Positions 49,465 through 58,181 of a stretch of DNA of 64,000 nt are shown here, in pieces. A model generated the notes under the pieces. It ran no database searches, was not told the DNA's origin, and was given only the letters and a program-made list of their open reading frames with translations. The stretch is from an uncultured Lachnospiraceae bacterium (GTDB taxonomy: Bacteria > Bacillota > Clostridia > Lachnospirales > Lachnospiraceae). The DNA lies in the NCBI GenBank assembly GCA_902781215.1, contig CACZIO010000006.1:1-64000 (forward strand), given 5' to 3'. How positions within the stretch are numbered: the stretch's first letter is position 1; every line of letters begins with the position of its first letter. The position numbers and the translations under genes were made by a program.

Positions 49465-49645
49465 CGTCGGGGAAAAGCAACAGCCGGTTGCTTGCTGCGC
49501 AGGTACCTGCGTAGCATAATATAGCTATAGAAAAATATATCGTTAAAAAAAATGTCGCGATAAAACCAGTGCCGGCACAGAATACAAAGAAGCCTGCACC
49601 TCTCTGCAGAGGACTGCAGGCATGACAAACGAGGGGGAAAATCAC

Positions 49646-50410
49646 ATGGATACAAAGACAATCCTGAAACAGCTTCGCGAGAGCCACCATTTGACCCAGG
49701 ACCAGATGGCGGAACGGCTGATGGTCACCAGGCAGGCCGTGAGCCGCTGGGAGACAGGAGACACACAGCCCAATACTGACACCCTGCGGGCCCTGTCAAA
49801 GGAATTCAATGTATCGATCAATACGCTCCTGGGGTCTCCCAGACAGCTGATCTGCCAGTGCTGCGGGATGCCGCTCGAAGATTCGATCATAGGCAGGAAC
49901 AAGGACGGCTCGCTCAATGAGGATTACTGCCAGTGGTGCTACGCGGACGGGACCTATACCTACAGTGATATGGACGATCTGATCCGGGTTTGCGTTCCCA
50001 ACATGGTGCAGCAGGGCTTTACCGAAGAACAGGCCCGCACCTACATGAAACAGATGCTGCCGCAGCTGGATTACTGGAAGAGATACGACCACCTCAGCGA
50101 CGACGGCCAGTTCGAGGCATTCAAAAAGCAGTTGATCGAAGAAATCAATGACCTCCATATCGACGGAATGCCCAAAGTCGAGGCGCTCAATGCCCTGGTC
50201 GGAAAATATGTGAACCTGGAATACCGGCTCCCCAACGGGACCAAAGTGAAATTCCTGGATGACCAGACCACCTACCTCGGAAATCAGCTGGAGTCTGAAA
50301 TAAAGGCCGGACTCTGCTTCGGGGTCCTTGCAAACATGGACTTTATCCTGGTCTGCACCTACGAAAAAGACGTACAGAACCCCGAACTGCTCCTGTATAA
50401 AAAAAGATGA
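49646..50410 (+). CDS. XRE-family regulator with zinc ribbon
   Basis: The 254-residue protein has an N-terminal helix-turn-helix (LTQDQMAERLMVTRQAVSRW, about 16-35). A treble-clef-like zinc ribbon follows, CQCCGMPLEDS ... DYCQWCYADGTY (about 72-105), of the kind annotated 'putative zinc ribbon'. The C-terminal half (LPNGTKVKFLDDQTTYLGNQ) is not recognised. GAGGGGGAAAATC precedes the ATG at 49646. Such proteins are common single-gene regulators in Clostridia; no target is evident. Confidence 0.88.
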   Translation: MDTKTILKQLRESHHLTQDQMAERLMVTRQAVSRWETGDTQPNTDTLRALSKEFNVSINTLLGSPRQLICQCCGMPLEDSIIGRNKDGSLNEDYCQWCYADGTYTYSDMDDLIRVCVPNMVQQGFTEEQARTYMKQMLPQLDYWKRYDHLSDDGQFEAFKKQLIEEINDLHIDGMPKVEALNALVGKYVNLEYRLPNGTKVKFLDDQTTYLGNQLESEIKAGLCFGVLANMDFILVCTYEKDVQNPELLLYKKR

Positions 50411-50430
50411 TTAAATCATTAAAATGACGC

Positions 50431-50482
50431 AAAGCCGCTGCACCGACCACAGAAGTATGTGGATCGGTGCGGCGGTCTTATT
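50431..50482. terminator. terminator between converging genes, CCGCCG family
   Basis: AAAGCCGCTGCACCGA pairs with TCGGTGCGGCGGTCTT. It separates the XRE gene from the LysR pseudogene and may serve both. Confidence 0.8.
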
Positions 50483-51363
50483 TTTCGGGTAAAAACACGG
50501 TCCTGATCTGCGTCAGGAACCGCTCTGCGATAGGGGAAAAGGTCTGGTACTTCTTCCACACGAGATAGAGCTTTGTCTCCAGCCGGGGATCCAGCGGCCG
50601 AAAGGCCAGGCCGCTTCCGGGAGAGGTGTCCAGAAGGCGGTCAAACGTGAGCACATACCCGAGGTGTTCTCTTGCAAAGATAGACGCATTGTAGGACAGA
50701 CGGAAGGAGCCTTCCAAATGAAGTCCGCCCATCTTTTCCCCGGCCCAGCGCGGAATATCCTTCTCCCAGCTCTGCTCAGAACAAAACAGCGGCAGCCCGA
50801 TCAGGTCATCCACTCGGATGGCCTTTTTTTCCTGCCAGAGGATCGTCTTCCGGCATGACAAGGCCCCATACGTCTGCTTCCGGGAAGACCAGGGATTCAT
50901 ACTTTCCCGTGTCCGGCGTCTCGACCAGGACCACAAAGTCCAGGAGGCCCTTGTCCAGCTTTTCCAGGACCTGCTCTGTATCACCGCTGGTGATGTGATA
51001 GCGGAGGCCGGGATAAGCCTGTTTAAAAGAATGAATCGCGCGGGCCAGATAGCGGATCTGGAAGGACTCCGCCAGTCCAAAGTACAGGTCTCCGCCAGTG
51101 ATGTCGTCCAGTGAGAGAAACTCCCGCTCGATCCTGTCGGCCATACTGACCAGGTCCTCTGCCCGATTGCGGAGCAGGACGCCCTCATCCGTCAGCCTGA
51201 TGCTGAAGCTGTGTCGGGTGAAGAGTTTTTTTCCAAGTTCCTCCTCCAATGCTTTCAGGGCCTTCGACAGTGTGGGCTGGGTCACATGCAGCGTTTCTGC
51301 CGCCCGCGTCATATTTTCTTCCCACGCTGCCGCAAGAAAGTATCTGAGTGTCCGTATCTCCAT
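50478..51363 (-). pseudogene. LysR-family regulator interrupted by a frameshift
   Basis: The first frame (51363 down to 50806) encodes a normal LysR start: MEIRTLRYFLAAAWEENMTR, TLHVTQPTLSKALKALEEEL and part of the sensor domain up to EDDPLAGKK, then runs to a stop. The second frame continues it exactly (KKAIRVDDLIGLPLFCSEQS to the end at 50478), so the whole would be about 295 residues. The break is at a run of seven A (sense strand, about 50824-50830); six A would restore one frame. It is either a recent mutation or a sequencing indel. It is divergent from an alpha/beta hydrolase with a palindromic operator between. Confidence 0.8.
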
Positions 51364-51394
51364 TTCTGTTAAGACCTCTGCAGGATTGATTTGT

Positions 51395-51422
51395 TATTCC
51401 AAATAGGAATATCACGATATTC
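51395..51422. promoter_or_regulatory. overlapping palindromes, probable LysR operator
   Basis: TATTCC-AAATA-GGAATA (51395-51411) overlaps GAATATC-AC-GATATTC (51407-51422), between the divergent LysR and hydrolase genes. The T-N11-A pattern of LysR sites is met. Confidence 0.6.
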
Positions 51423-51499
51423 ATTATAACCATTAGCAAAATGTGCGTCAAACAGCGATAATGAAAACACAGAGAAAGCGGAGAAAGGATTTAAAGACC

Positions 51500-52477
51500 A
51501 TGATGAAGACAGAAGAACTGAAACTCACCCAGGAATGGGACAAGACCTTCCCCAAGAGCGACAAGGTGGACCACAGAAAGGTGACCTTTGTGAACCATTT
51601 CGGCATTACCCTCGCGGCGGATATGTATGTTCCGAAAGACACGACCGGGAAACTTGCTGCACTCGCTGTCTGCGGTCCTTTTGGAGCCTGCAAGGAGCAG
51701 TCCTCCGGTCTGTACGCCCAGGAAATGGCGGAGCGCGGCTTTGTGACCCTCGCCTTTGACCCTTCTTTTACAGGTGAGTCAGGCGGTTTCCCCCGTGCCA
51801 TGCACTCTCCCGACATCGATGTAGAGGATTTTCAGGCGGCAGTGGATTTCCTGTCCTGCTGTGAGCTGGTCGATCCGGACCGGATCGGTATCATCGGCAT
51901 CTGCGGCTGGGGCGGCATGGCCCTGCAGACGGCCTGCGTGGATACACGCATCAAGGCGACCGTGACCTCCACCATGTACGATATGTCTCGCGTGGCAGGC
52001 AACGGCTATTTTGACGCAGCAGACAGCAAGGAAGACCGCAAAGCGGCCAGGGATGCGGTCAATGCCCAGCGGACCGAGGACTATAAAAACGGCAGCTACA
52101 AGAGAGCGGGCGGCGTGGTCGACCCCCTGCCGGAGGACGCTCCCTTCTTTGTGAAAGACTACTACGACTACTACAAGACCGAACGCGGCTATCATGCCAG
52201 GTCTCTCAACTCCAACGATGGCTGGACGGTCAATACCCAGACCTCCCTCATGAATATGCGCCTGTTCACCTATGCCCCTGAGATCGACAGCGCTGTGCTG
52301 ATGATTCACGGGGACAAGGCCCATTCCTGCTACCTGAGCCGTGACACATTCAAGCTCTTAAAGGGAGAGAACAAAGAGCTGATGATCATTCCCGGCGCGG
52401 TCCACACTGACCTGTATGACCGGAAAGATATCATCCCCTTCGACAAGATCCAGCACTTCTTTGAGCAGTATCTGTGA
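51500..52477 (+). CDS. alpha/beta hydrolase, dienelactone-hydrolase-like
   Basis: The 325-residue cytosolic hydrolase has strand-turn motif LAVCGPFGACKEQ, nucleophile elbow GICGWGGMA (a Cys at the nucleophile position, as in dienelactone hydrolases), an acid residue in VLMIHGDKAHS and the catalytic His in IPGAVHTDLYD. It belongs to the large YcjY-like group with unknown substrates. Start ATG at 51500 or 51503, with AAAGG upstream. It is likely controlled by the divergent LysR regulator, which appears broken here. Confidence 0.88.
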   Translation: MMKTEELKLTQEWDKTFPKSDKVDHRKVTFVNHFGITLAADMYVPKDTTGKLAALAVCGPFGACKEQSSGLYAQEMAERGFVTLAFDPSFTGESGGFPRAMHSPDIDVEDFQAAVDFLSCCELVDPDRIGIIGICGWGGMALQTACVDTRIKATVTSTMYDMSRVAGNGYFDAADSKEDRKAARDAVNAQRTEDYKNGSYKRAGGVVDPLPEDAPFFVKDYYDYYKTERGYHARSLNSNDGWTVNTQTSLMNMRLFTYAPEIDSAVLMIHGDKAHSCYLSRDTFKLLKGENKELMIIPGAVHTDLYDRKDIIPFDKIQHFFEQYL

Positions 52478-52503
52478 GTCACCGGGGACGTAACAGATTG
52501 ACT
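52478..52503. repeat. REP-like element
   Basis: GTCACCGGGGACGTAACAGA then TTGACTT, directly after the hydrolase stop and nearly identical to the copy at 47990. Confidence 0.55.
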
Positions 52504-52519
52504 TATTCTATATATTGCG

Positions 52520-52570
52520 GACAAGCCGAAAGGATACCAGAATCGGGAACTTTCGGACTTGTCTTTTTTA
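52520..52570 (+). terminator. intrinsic terminator
   Basis: GACAAGCCGAAAG (52520-52532) pairs with CTTTCGGACTTGTC (one bulge), followed by TTTTTTA. It ends the hydrolase transcript. Confidence 0.85.
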
Positions 52571-52619
52571 TTTGGATGATTTTTTGTCGGGTGAGGAGGT
52601 GGCATAGCGGAGTTGACAA

Positions 52620-52810
52620 ATACACTTCGAATGATTTTTGATTTCAACTTACAGAAGATGAGCTTTTGAGATGCCAAAATGGCATCTCAAAAAAAAGCTT
52701 CTTCTGAGGGACGTGGTGGCAGACGGTACATGCCGTATGCATTTACGGAACAGGGAATATCGATGCTCTCTGCAATACTCCGTAGCGATGTCGCACTAAA
52801 ATATGTCCGG
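52620..52810 (+). pseudogene. ORF6N-domain protein remnant
   Basis: [20 protein letters not shown] followed by ILRSDVAL is the highly conserved centre of ORF6N (phage antirepressor-like) proteins. The preceding FDFNLQK matches the usual FQLTxE region but is separated by a stop, and the protein after LRSDVA is unrelated. The gene has lost both ends. It is a relic of a prophage or mobile element and marks the start of the accessory stretch. Confidence 0.7.
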
Positions 52811-53073
52811 ATTTTACCATCGAAGAGAAGAAATCTTCCAGAAATCTCCTTTTTTGAGCTAAATATGTCAAAAAGGCCTAAATATAACTCTCCGGGGGCT
52901 GTCCTGATTTTCATGAAAGCTGTCCGGAAATATATTTTTCCTACCGGTTTTGAATGGTAGTATGTACACAGATCAAGGGAAAACCTGATCGACAAAAACA
53001 ATCACTACCATTCAGAGCCATCCTGAAAAAATAAACGGATGGAGGCGCAAAGAAAGCGCAGGAGGATATAGAT

Positions 53074-53310
53074 ATGAAGATCAGAAGCTACAGCGAAATG
53101 AAGGAATTCAAGGCGGCACTCGACAACTGCACCAATGAAGTCTGGCTGGTGGGCCCCAACGATGAGTATTACAACATGAAGAAGGAAGAGGACTACATCA
53201 ACGGCATGATCAGGCTCTGCGAGACAGATGCCGATCAGCTCGGCATTTTTACAACTTCCTGCCATGACGAAGCAGTCATGATGCCTGTCTGCGAGAAGTT
53301 GGCCGCATAA
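53074..53310 (+). CDS. small hypothetical protein, 78 residues
   Basis: AGGAGGATATAG sits before the ATG, and the composition is that of a real small soluble protein (EVWLVGPNDEYYNMKKEEDY, INGMIRLCETDADQLGIF). No family recognised. It stands alone between the ORF6N remnant and a strong terminator. A partial DUF-type alpha/beta fold is possible. Confidence 0.65.
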   Translation: MKIRSYSEMKEFKAALDNCTNEVWLVGPNDEYYNMKKEEDYINGMIRLCETDADQLGIFTTSCHDEAVMMPVCEKLAA

Positions 53311-53380
53311 TCCGGGCCTCACTAAACTCGCTTCAATAGAAATCATCTTCCAATTTTATAGAGTTACCCCCCTATTACGC

Positions 53381-53419
53381 CGCGGTACCAGACTGTGAAC
53401 TGGTACCGCGGTTTTTTTC
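53381..53419 (+). terminator. terminator, CCGCGG family, unit 1
   Basis: CCGCGGTACCAG (53381-53392) and CTGGTACCGCGG (53401-53412) with a run of seven T. The preceding CAATTTTATAGAGTTA is also conserved before the third terminator (59526 onward), so it is part of a duplicated unit. Confidence 0.9.
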
Positions 53420-53439
53420 ACAGTGCCTTGAAGAAGGTA

Positions 53440-54124
53440 AAAATTCACTTTACGATATGCGCAAATTAACAGAATATTTGGCAAAAACTTCCATTGTACC
53501 GTATCAGGGACACTGGAGGTATTAGGATGGAACCATAAACGATGGAACCATAAAGCAGGGCAGCCGGCCGGCAGGACAGCCGCGCAGGACAGCCGGGGGA
53601 AGAACCGTCGGGGCCGAAACCACGGGGCAGAATGCCGGGGGCGAAAGTGCGGCGGATGCGCGGCCGAAATTGTACGAATCAAAAAGATTTGACGCCAGTG
53701 CTGCCTGACCGATGCTCCGTGAAACGAGCCATAAATTCCGTGAAATCTAAATCAGTCTACAGGGGGAGAAAAATGAAGACCAATATGAAAGCGAACATGA
53801 AAGACACCGTGAAAATGCATCCAATCAGCACAGCATTATTCATCATCTATTTCATCATATCTGTGCTGCAGGGCAACACCGATCTGCTCATCGCGGGATG
53901 CCTTGCCGCATCTGCCGCCTGGGCTCTGGAGCTCATCTTCTGTGTGACAGGGATGATCAGGACCGGCCGCTGCTGTGCCGGCCGGTCCAGCTCCTGCAGG
54001 CCCCATCCTGGAAAAACAAGGGAAGGAAATAGATATGACACGGTATCGTAAAGACCGGGAAACATTTGCAGAAATCATCTGGACCAGGGAAGACATACGC
54101 CAGCTCCTTGAGGACGTATCCCCT
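53440..54124. repeat. duplicated segment, left copy
   Basis: Sequence from GAATATTTGGCAAAAACTTC through ATTAGGATGGAACCAT and the small membrane protein gene recurs at 59763-59960 with a 340-bp internal deletion. The 53420-53772 gap holds no gene besides this; its GC-rich part (53550-53650) is a run of related CAGGACAGCCG blocks. Confidence 0.75.
53773..54051 (+). CDS. small membrane protein, 92 residues
   Basis: The ATG follows GGGGGAGAAAA. The N-terminus is Met/Lys-rich (MKTNMKANMKDTVKMHP), then two hydrophobic stretches (STALFIIYFIISVL and LIAGCLAASAAWALELIFCV) and a Cys/Arg-rich tail. A degraded second copy lies at 59838-59960. No family recognised. The end overlaps a 30-codon ORF. Confidence 0.6.
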   Translation: MKTNMKANMKDTVKMHPISTALFIIYFIISVLQGNTDLLIAGCLAASAAWALELIFCVTGMIRTGRCCAGRSSSCRPHPGKTREGNRYDTVS

Positions 54125-54127
54125 TAA
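54035..54127 (+). CDS. very small ORF, 30 residues
   Basis: MTRYRKDRETFAEIIWTRED then IRQLLEDVSP. GGAAGGAAATAG is well placed before the ATG, and the frame overlaps the end of the small membrane protein gene. FAEIIWTREDIRQLLED has the look of a conserved short motif, but I cannot name it. It runs directly into the terminator. Confidence 0.45.
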   Translation: MTRYRKDRETFAEIIWTREDIRQLLEDVSP

Positions 54128-54233
54128 AAGACCGAGGCACCAGACCAAAAACCTGGTGCCGCGGTCTTTTTGCGTGCTGAGAAGCATGGAAAGGAAGGAT
54201 TCCCCGGTCCGCGCATGGTCGTCCTGCCTTTTG
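54127..54233. repeat. direct repeat, left flank of the island (terminator unit 2)
   Basis: A terminator (GACCG..GGCACCAG/CTGGTGCCGCGGTC plus T-run) is followed by CATGGAAAGGAAGGATTCCC and a TGGTCGTCCTGCC block. The same order of blocks recurs at 59549-59660, so about 110 bp of direct repeat brackets the patatin-GTPase region. Confidence 0.75.
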
Positions 54234-54305
54234 TACGGCGTCTTCTTCCAGCCATAAACGTTCCAGCCATAAACACGTTAAACAGGTAAAAATCACAAAT
54301 CGTTA

Positions 54306-54314
54306 TGCTATAAT
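54306..54314 (+). promoter_or_regulatory. extended -10 promoter of the patatin-GTPase cassette
   Basis: TGCTATAAT (TG-N-TATAAT) without a clear -35, about 42 bp before the likely ATG. Confidence 0.5.
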
Positions 54315-54355
54315 TGTCAGGAGACGATTTTGCTGAAAAAAGGATTCATGATGGG

Positions 54356-56851
54356 ATGATCACGATGACAGATCAGGATATGGAAAATCTGAGCGAGCTA
54401 TCCGGCCGGCAGTTCCATGAATTCTGCCTGTACTGGAATTCAGGACCGGTCAGTGATGGCAGTGAAAACATTAGAAAAGGTTCCATGATCAACAGTGATC
54501 GGGATTACAGGAAAGGATACTACAGGAGACACAGGCTGTCTGACGGATGGCATCTTTATGATCATAAACTTGGGGACCTGGTCATTCTCTGTGATGAGGA
54601 TGAGAAGATACGGCTGAAGGGAAACAGAGAGGAGATCATCGGACTGCTCCGGAATATGGTCTATACCGGGCGGGCTCTCCGGAATATCCCTGACCGGGAA
54701 TACGGACTCGTACTGTCAGGAGGCGGGGCCAAGGGGGCCTTCGAGATTGGAGTCTGGAGATGGCTGGAAAAAACCGGTCTGATCCACAGGATAAGAGGAA
54801 TCTCGGGAACTTCCGTAGGCGCGCTCAACAGTGCCCTGTTCTCCTGCTCCACGCTGGAGGAGGCCGAAGAAATCTGGCGGTCTATCCGCCAGGAGGATCT
54901 CACGCATATAAACCCGGAAGCAATAAAAAAGGCAGCGGAAGCCCTGTTGAAGATGATCGTCAGGACAGCGATGAGGCCGGTCAGCCTGAATCTGCCCATG
55001 GTCATAAAAGACCTGCTTCCCCTGGCGGGAGAAACGTTTTTTTCACAAGCTAGGCTCTCGGAGATCGCGGATCAGGTGCTGAGCCGGCAGCTCCCGGAAA
55101 ACATGGTCGTCTATTCATGTGTCGCCAGGCAGAGTCTGCAGGTACAGACAGAGCCGGCTCCGGAGCTCGCCATCGGTTCCTTTCACAATGCGGACTATTA
55201 CTGCTTAAACAATAGAGATAAAGATGATATTAAAAAGCTCGTTCTGGCATCGGCGGCCCTTCCTTTCGTCTATGACTCTGTAAAGATCAACCACTTTGAA
55301 TACAGGGACGGGGGATGCAGGGACAACACTCCCTATATGCCCCTGGTAAAGGCGGGCTTTAAAAAGCTGATTGTCGTTCACCTGGCAGAGCGCAAAAGGA
55401 CGGACCCAACCGTGGAAATGGTGGAAAATACGATCCTTTTTCATGTATATCCGTCGGTCCGGGCAAAACAGGTCATTGATACGATCCGGATCACGGACAG
55501 GTCGACAGAAGACTGGATCAACGACGGAGAACAGTCCGCGGCGGAACAGCTTGGCCCGCTTCTGAAAAATAAGGAACTGACACTCCCTGACAATTTGGAG
55601 CCCCTCTTGGGAAAGGAGTTTACGATGGGAAGATTTGATTTCGAAAACTTCAACTATGAAGAAGCCTTCAACCAGGTTCAAAACGAAGTCGGCAGACCCA
55701 ACATACTGGTCTGTGGACCAACGGGCGTCGGCAAGAGTACCCTGATCCGCGACCTCTTCCGCTTAGGTGATCTGGATGGTCCGGAGATCGGCGATCAGGG
55801 CAGGGCCAGGACGACCGGAATCCACGCCTACAGTCCGGCAGGCTCCCCCATGGTACTCTTTGACAGTCAGGGCTATACCATCGGTGCTGACGAGCAGAGG
55901 TTTATGAAGGACGTGATCGGAACCGTCGGAGACCGGTTCCGGAAAAATCCGGAAGATATGAGTGAACACATCCACGAGGTCTGGTACTGTGTAGCGGCCC
56001 CCGCCAACCGCTTTTACGAGGCGGATGAAAATATGATCCGCGAGATTCGGAAAAAGTATCCGACCCCTGTGATGATCATCCTGACGAAGGTAGATGAATC
56101 AGAAGAAGAGAGTATCGGCTGCCTGAGGAAGACAATCGAGGAAAAGATCCCGGATATAGATATCTTTACATATGCCTGCGATGAGAAGACCGCCGGATGG
56201 GATGAAGACCTGAAGAAAAAATTCGTCCAGAAGGAGGAGATCACGGACTGGGCCCTGCGGCACCTGGACGAATCCCTCAGAGCGGGATTTATCCCGGCGA
56301 TTAAAAAGTCTCTGGAAGTGAAGAGGCAGTACGTCTGCGGAAAAATGATTCCCAGATATGTCGGACTAGCTGCCGGGGCGGTCGCTGCCACTTCCTTCAT
56401 CAATATTCCCTTCTCGGATTCTGTCCCTTTGATGGGGCTCCAAGTCAAAATGTCCTACGATATCATAAACGGTTACGGAATCAGCGCCGAAGGACAGAAG
56501 ATCGCGGCGAACCTGCTGGGCACTTCCGCAGTCTCCTTCCTGGGCAGGAGACTGGCGGCCAGCCTGATTAGGGTGATCCCGCTGGCGGGAAATATCTTTA
56601 ACGCGACGGTCAATACGACCGTGGCCGCAAGCGTCACCGCAGTTCTGGGGCTGGCAATCGCTCTCGTATGCGAACAATACCTGGGGGCCTGCGTCGACAG
56701 CAACGGGGCGGAAAACCTTCCCTTCGCCCAGTACATGAACAGTGAGAGACTCATGGAAGCTGTAAAATATGTGAATGACCATAAAAAGGAACTGAATTTC
56801 CAGGAGATTATCATGAAGGCCCTGAAGACAGGCACAGACCCGGAGGTGTGA
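54356..56851 (+). CDS. patatin-GTPase-hydrophobic-domain fusion protein
   Basis: The protein has 831 residues in three modules. First a patatin-like lipase (about 110-420): oxyanion loop SGGGAKGAFE near 120, nucleophile GTSVGALNS near 152, catalytic Asp in YRDGGCRDN near 316. Second a P-loop GTPase (about 445-640): GPTGVGKST near 455, switch DSQGY near 502 and TKVD near 577. Third a hydrophobic helical domain (about 660-780) like DUF697/YcjF domains (PRYVGLAAGAVAATSFINIP). Patatins in CBASS and related systems cut membrane phospholipids; here GTP binding may gate the lipase. ATG at 54356 or 54365; the open frame before it only has a TTG inside the -10 box. The second gene follows after 6 bp. 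Confidence 0.85.
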   Translation: MITMTDQDMENLSELSGRQFHEFCLYWNSGPVSDGSENIRKGSMINSDRDYRKGYYRRHRLSDGWHLYDHKLGDLVILCDEDEKIRLKGNREEIIGLLRNMVYTGRALRNIPDREYGLVLSGGGAKGAFEIGVWRWLEKTGLIHRIRGISGTSVGALNSALFSCSTLEEAEEIWRSIRQEDLTHINPEAIKKAAEALLKMIVRTAMRPVSLNLPMVIKDLLPLAGETFFSQARLSEIADQVLSRQLPENMVVYSCVARQSLQVQTEPAPELAIGSFHNADYYCLNNRDKDDIKKLVLASAALPFVYDSVKINHFEYRDGGCRDNTPYMPLVKAGFKKLIVVHLAERKRTDPTVEMVENTILFHVYPSVRAKQVIDTIRITDRSTEDWINDGEQSAAEQLGPLLKNKELTLPDNLEPLLGKEFTMGRFDFENFNYEEAFNQVQNEVGRPNILVCGPTGVGKSTLIRDLFRLGDLDGPEIGDQGRARTTGIHAYSPAGSPMVLFDSQGYTIGADEQRFMKDVIGTVGDRFRKNPEDMSEHIHEVWYCVAAPANRFYEADENMIREIRKKYPTPVMIILTKVDESEEESIGCLRKTIEEKIPDIDIFTYACDEKTAGWDEDLKKKFVQKEEITDWALRHLDESLRAGFIPAIKKSLEVKRQYVCGKMIPRYVGLAAGAVAATSFINIPFSDSVPLMGLQVKMSYDIINGYGISAEGQKIAANLLGTSAVSFLGRRLAASLIRVIPLAGNIFNATVNTTVAASVTAVLGLAIALVCEQYLGACVDSNGAENLPFAQYMNSERLMEAVKYVNDHKKELNFQEIIMKALKTGTDPEV

Positions 56852-56857
56852 TCAGAC

Positions 56858-58102
56858 ATGGAAGAGAAGACCGGCGATCTCAAAAAGGAAAGCACCAATG
56901 TGTTGATCATAGGAAAATCCGGGGTGGGCAAGAGCTCCCTGGTAAATTACATATTCGGCAGGGATCTTCAGGAGGTTGGAGTCGGAGCGCCTGTCACTAA
57001 GATGGAGATCAAAGAATTTCCTTACGCTTATGACGAGCACTTCGAGATACATATCTTTGACACCTGGGGCCTCGAACCCGGCGCAAAAAAAGCCAGGGAG
57101 TGGAAAGAGACCATCTTTAAGGAAGTAGAGCGCCATGACAGGGAAAATATCCGCGACTGGTTCAATACGATCATATTCTGCCTCAACGCGAAATCCTCAC
57201 GGATCGAGGACTTTGAACTGGATATCATGGAGCAGCTGCTGCGTGAAAAAAACCACCTTACCATAGCAATCACCCACTGCCGCTCCAAAGATGACCCCGA
57301 CGGGACGATGCTCAAAGACAGTGCTCGCCAGGAACTGGAGAAAAGGAAAATCGAGTCGCTCGATACCCTTCTCGGAGACAGCAACTTTGTCTTTGTCAGC
57401 AATGTAAAAAAAGCTCTCCTGGGAGGGACCGTCGAACAGTTTGGAAAAGAAGAGATATTTGTGTCCATCATACGCAACGTCTGGGCATCCTTGAAAAGCA
57501 AGGTCCCTTACCAGGCCAGAAAACAGCTAGAGGAAAGATTCCAGCTCAAGAGAGTCGAACTCCTCAAAAAACCGGACAGGCTCACGTGGATCGTACCCTT
57601 TATGAAACCGATCAGCATCAACAGGCTGGAGCAGGAGATTAACAAAAACTGTGATGCCTTTATCAAAGACCTCGTCCGAGAGATCAATAAGATGTACAGA
57701 GAAGCCCTGGAATACTATGCCGAACTCTCCAGAAAGTACGCGATCATAGGATTAGAGATCGACCCGCAGGATTACAGGACCTCCGCGAAGATCCACTTCG
57801 ACGCCAAGCATACCGTGAGAGACCAGGTCGCGTCAGACTTCAATATCCTTCGCAAGAGGATCCAGATCATGAATGATGTCCTCAATGATAAAAGAATAGA
57901 GTCTACCCTGCGCCGCACCTATACCAACTTCAGGATCCTCGTCAGGGACAGTAAAAAGATCCGGGAAGACCTCAAGGAGGAACTGGAGCGCTTTATGGAT
58001 GCTGTAAAGCAGCAGCTTGAGGACCACCTCCGGGAAATCGAGGCCAGCCTGAACTCACTGGAGATCGATGACCTGTATATCTTTCAGACGAAAACAGAGT
58101 AG
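56858..58102 (+). CDS. GTPase with coiled-coil tail, partner of the patatin fusion
   Basis: The 414-residue protein begins with a P-loop domain (GKSGVGKSSLVNYIFG near 19-34, DTWG near 67-70). The usual G4 NKxD is replaced by THCRSKDD, so guanine specificity is not certain. The C-terminal 200 residues are charged and helical with likely coiled coils (LKEELERFMDAVKQQLEDHL). There is no membrane helix. GGAGGTG precedes the ATG, and the gap to the patatin gene is 6 bp, so the two are co-translated. It may oligomerise with the fusion protein, in the manner of dynamin- or GIMAP/IRG-like GTPases. Confidence 0.85.
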   Translation: MEEKTGDLKKESTNVLIIGKSGVGKSSLVNYIFGRDLQEVGVGAPVTKMEIKEFPYAYDEHFEIHIFDTWGLEPGAKKAREWKETIFKEVERHDRENIRDWFNTIIFCLNAKSSRIEDFELDIMEQLLREKNHLTIAITHCRSKDDPDGTMLKDSARQELEKRKIESLDTLLGDSNFVFVSNVKKALLGGTVEQFGKEEIFVSIIRNVWASLKSKVPYQARKQLEERFQLKRVELLKKPDRLTWIVPFMKPISINRLEQEINKNCDAFIKDLVREINKMYREALEYYAELSRKYAIIGLEIDPQDYRTSAKIHFDAKHTVRDQVASDFNILRKRIQIMNDVLNDKRIESTLRRTYTNFRILVRDSKKIREDLKEELERFMDAVKQQLEDHLREIEASLNSLEIDDLYIFQTKTE

Positions 58103-58181
58103 ATGAAAAAGTGAATGAAGCGTGGAAACGTCTCCTCTTGCATAACTGGGATTTGTCAGCTTAGATCGAAGGGAGTATAAA

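Noticed and set aside
50818..50835. Programmed -1 frameshift in the LysR gene
   Set aside because: A -1 slip on the A7 run gives the wrong frame; +1 (or loss of one A) is needed, so mutation or error is more likely.
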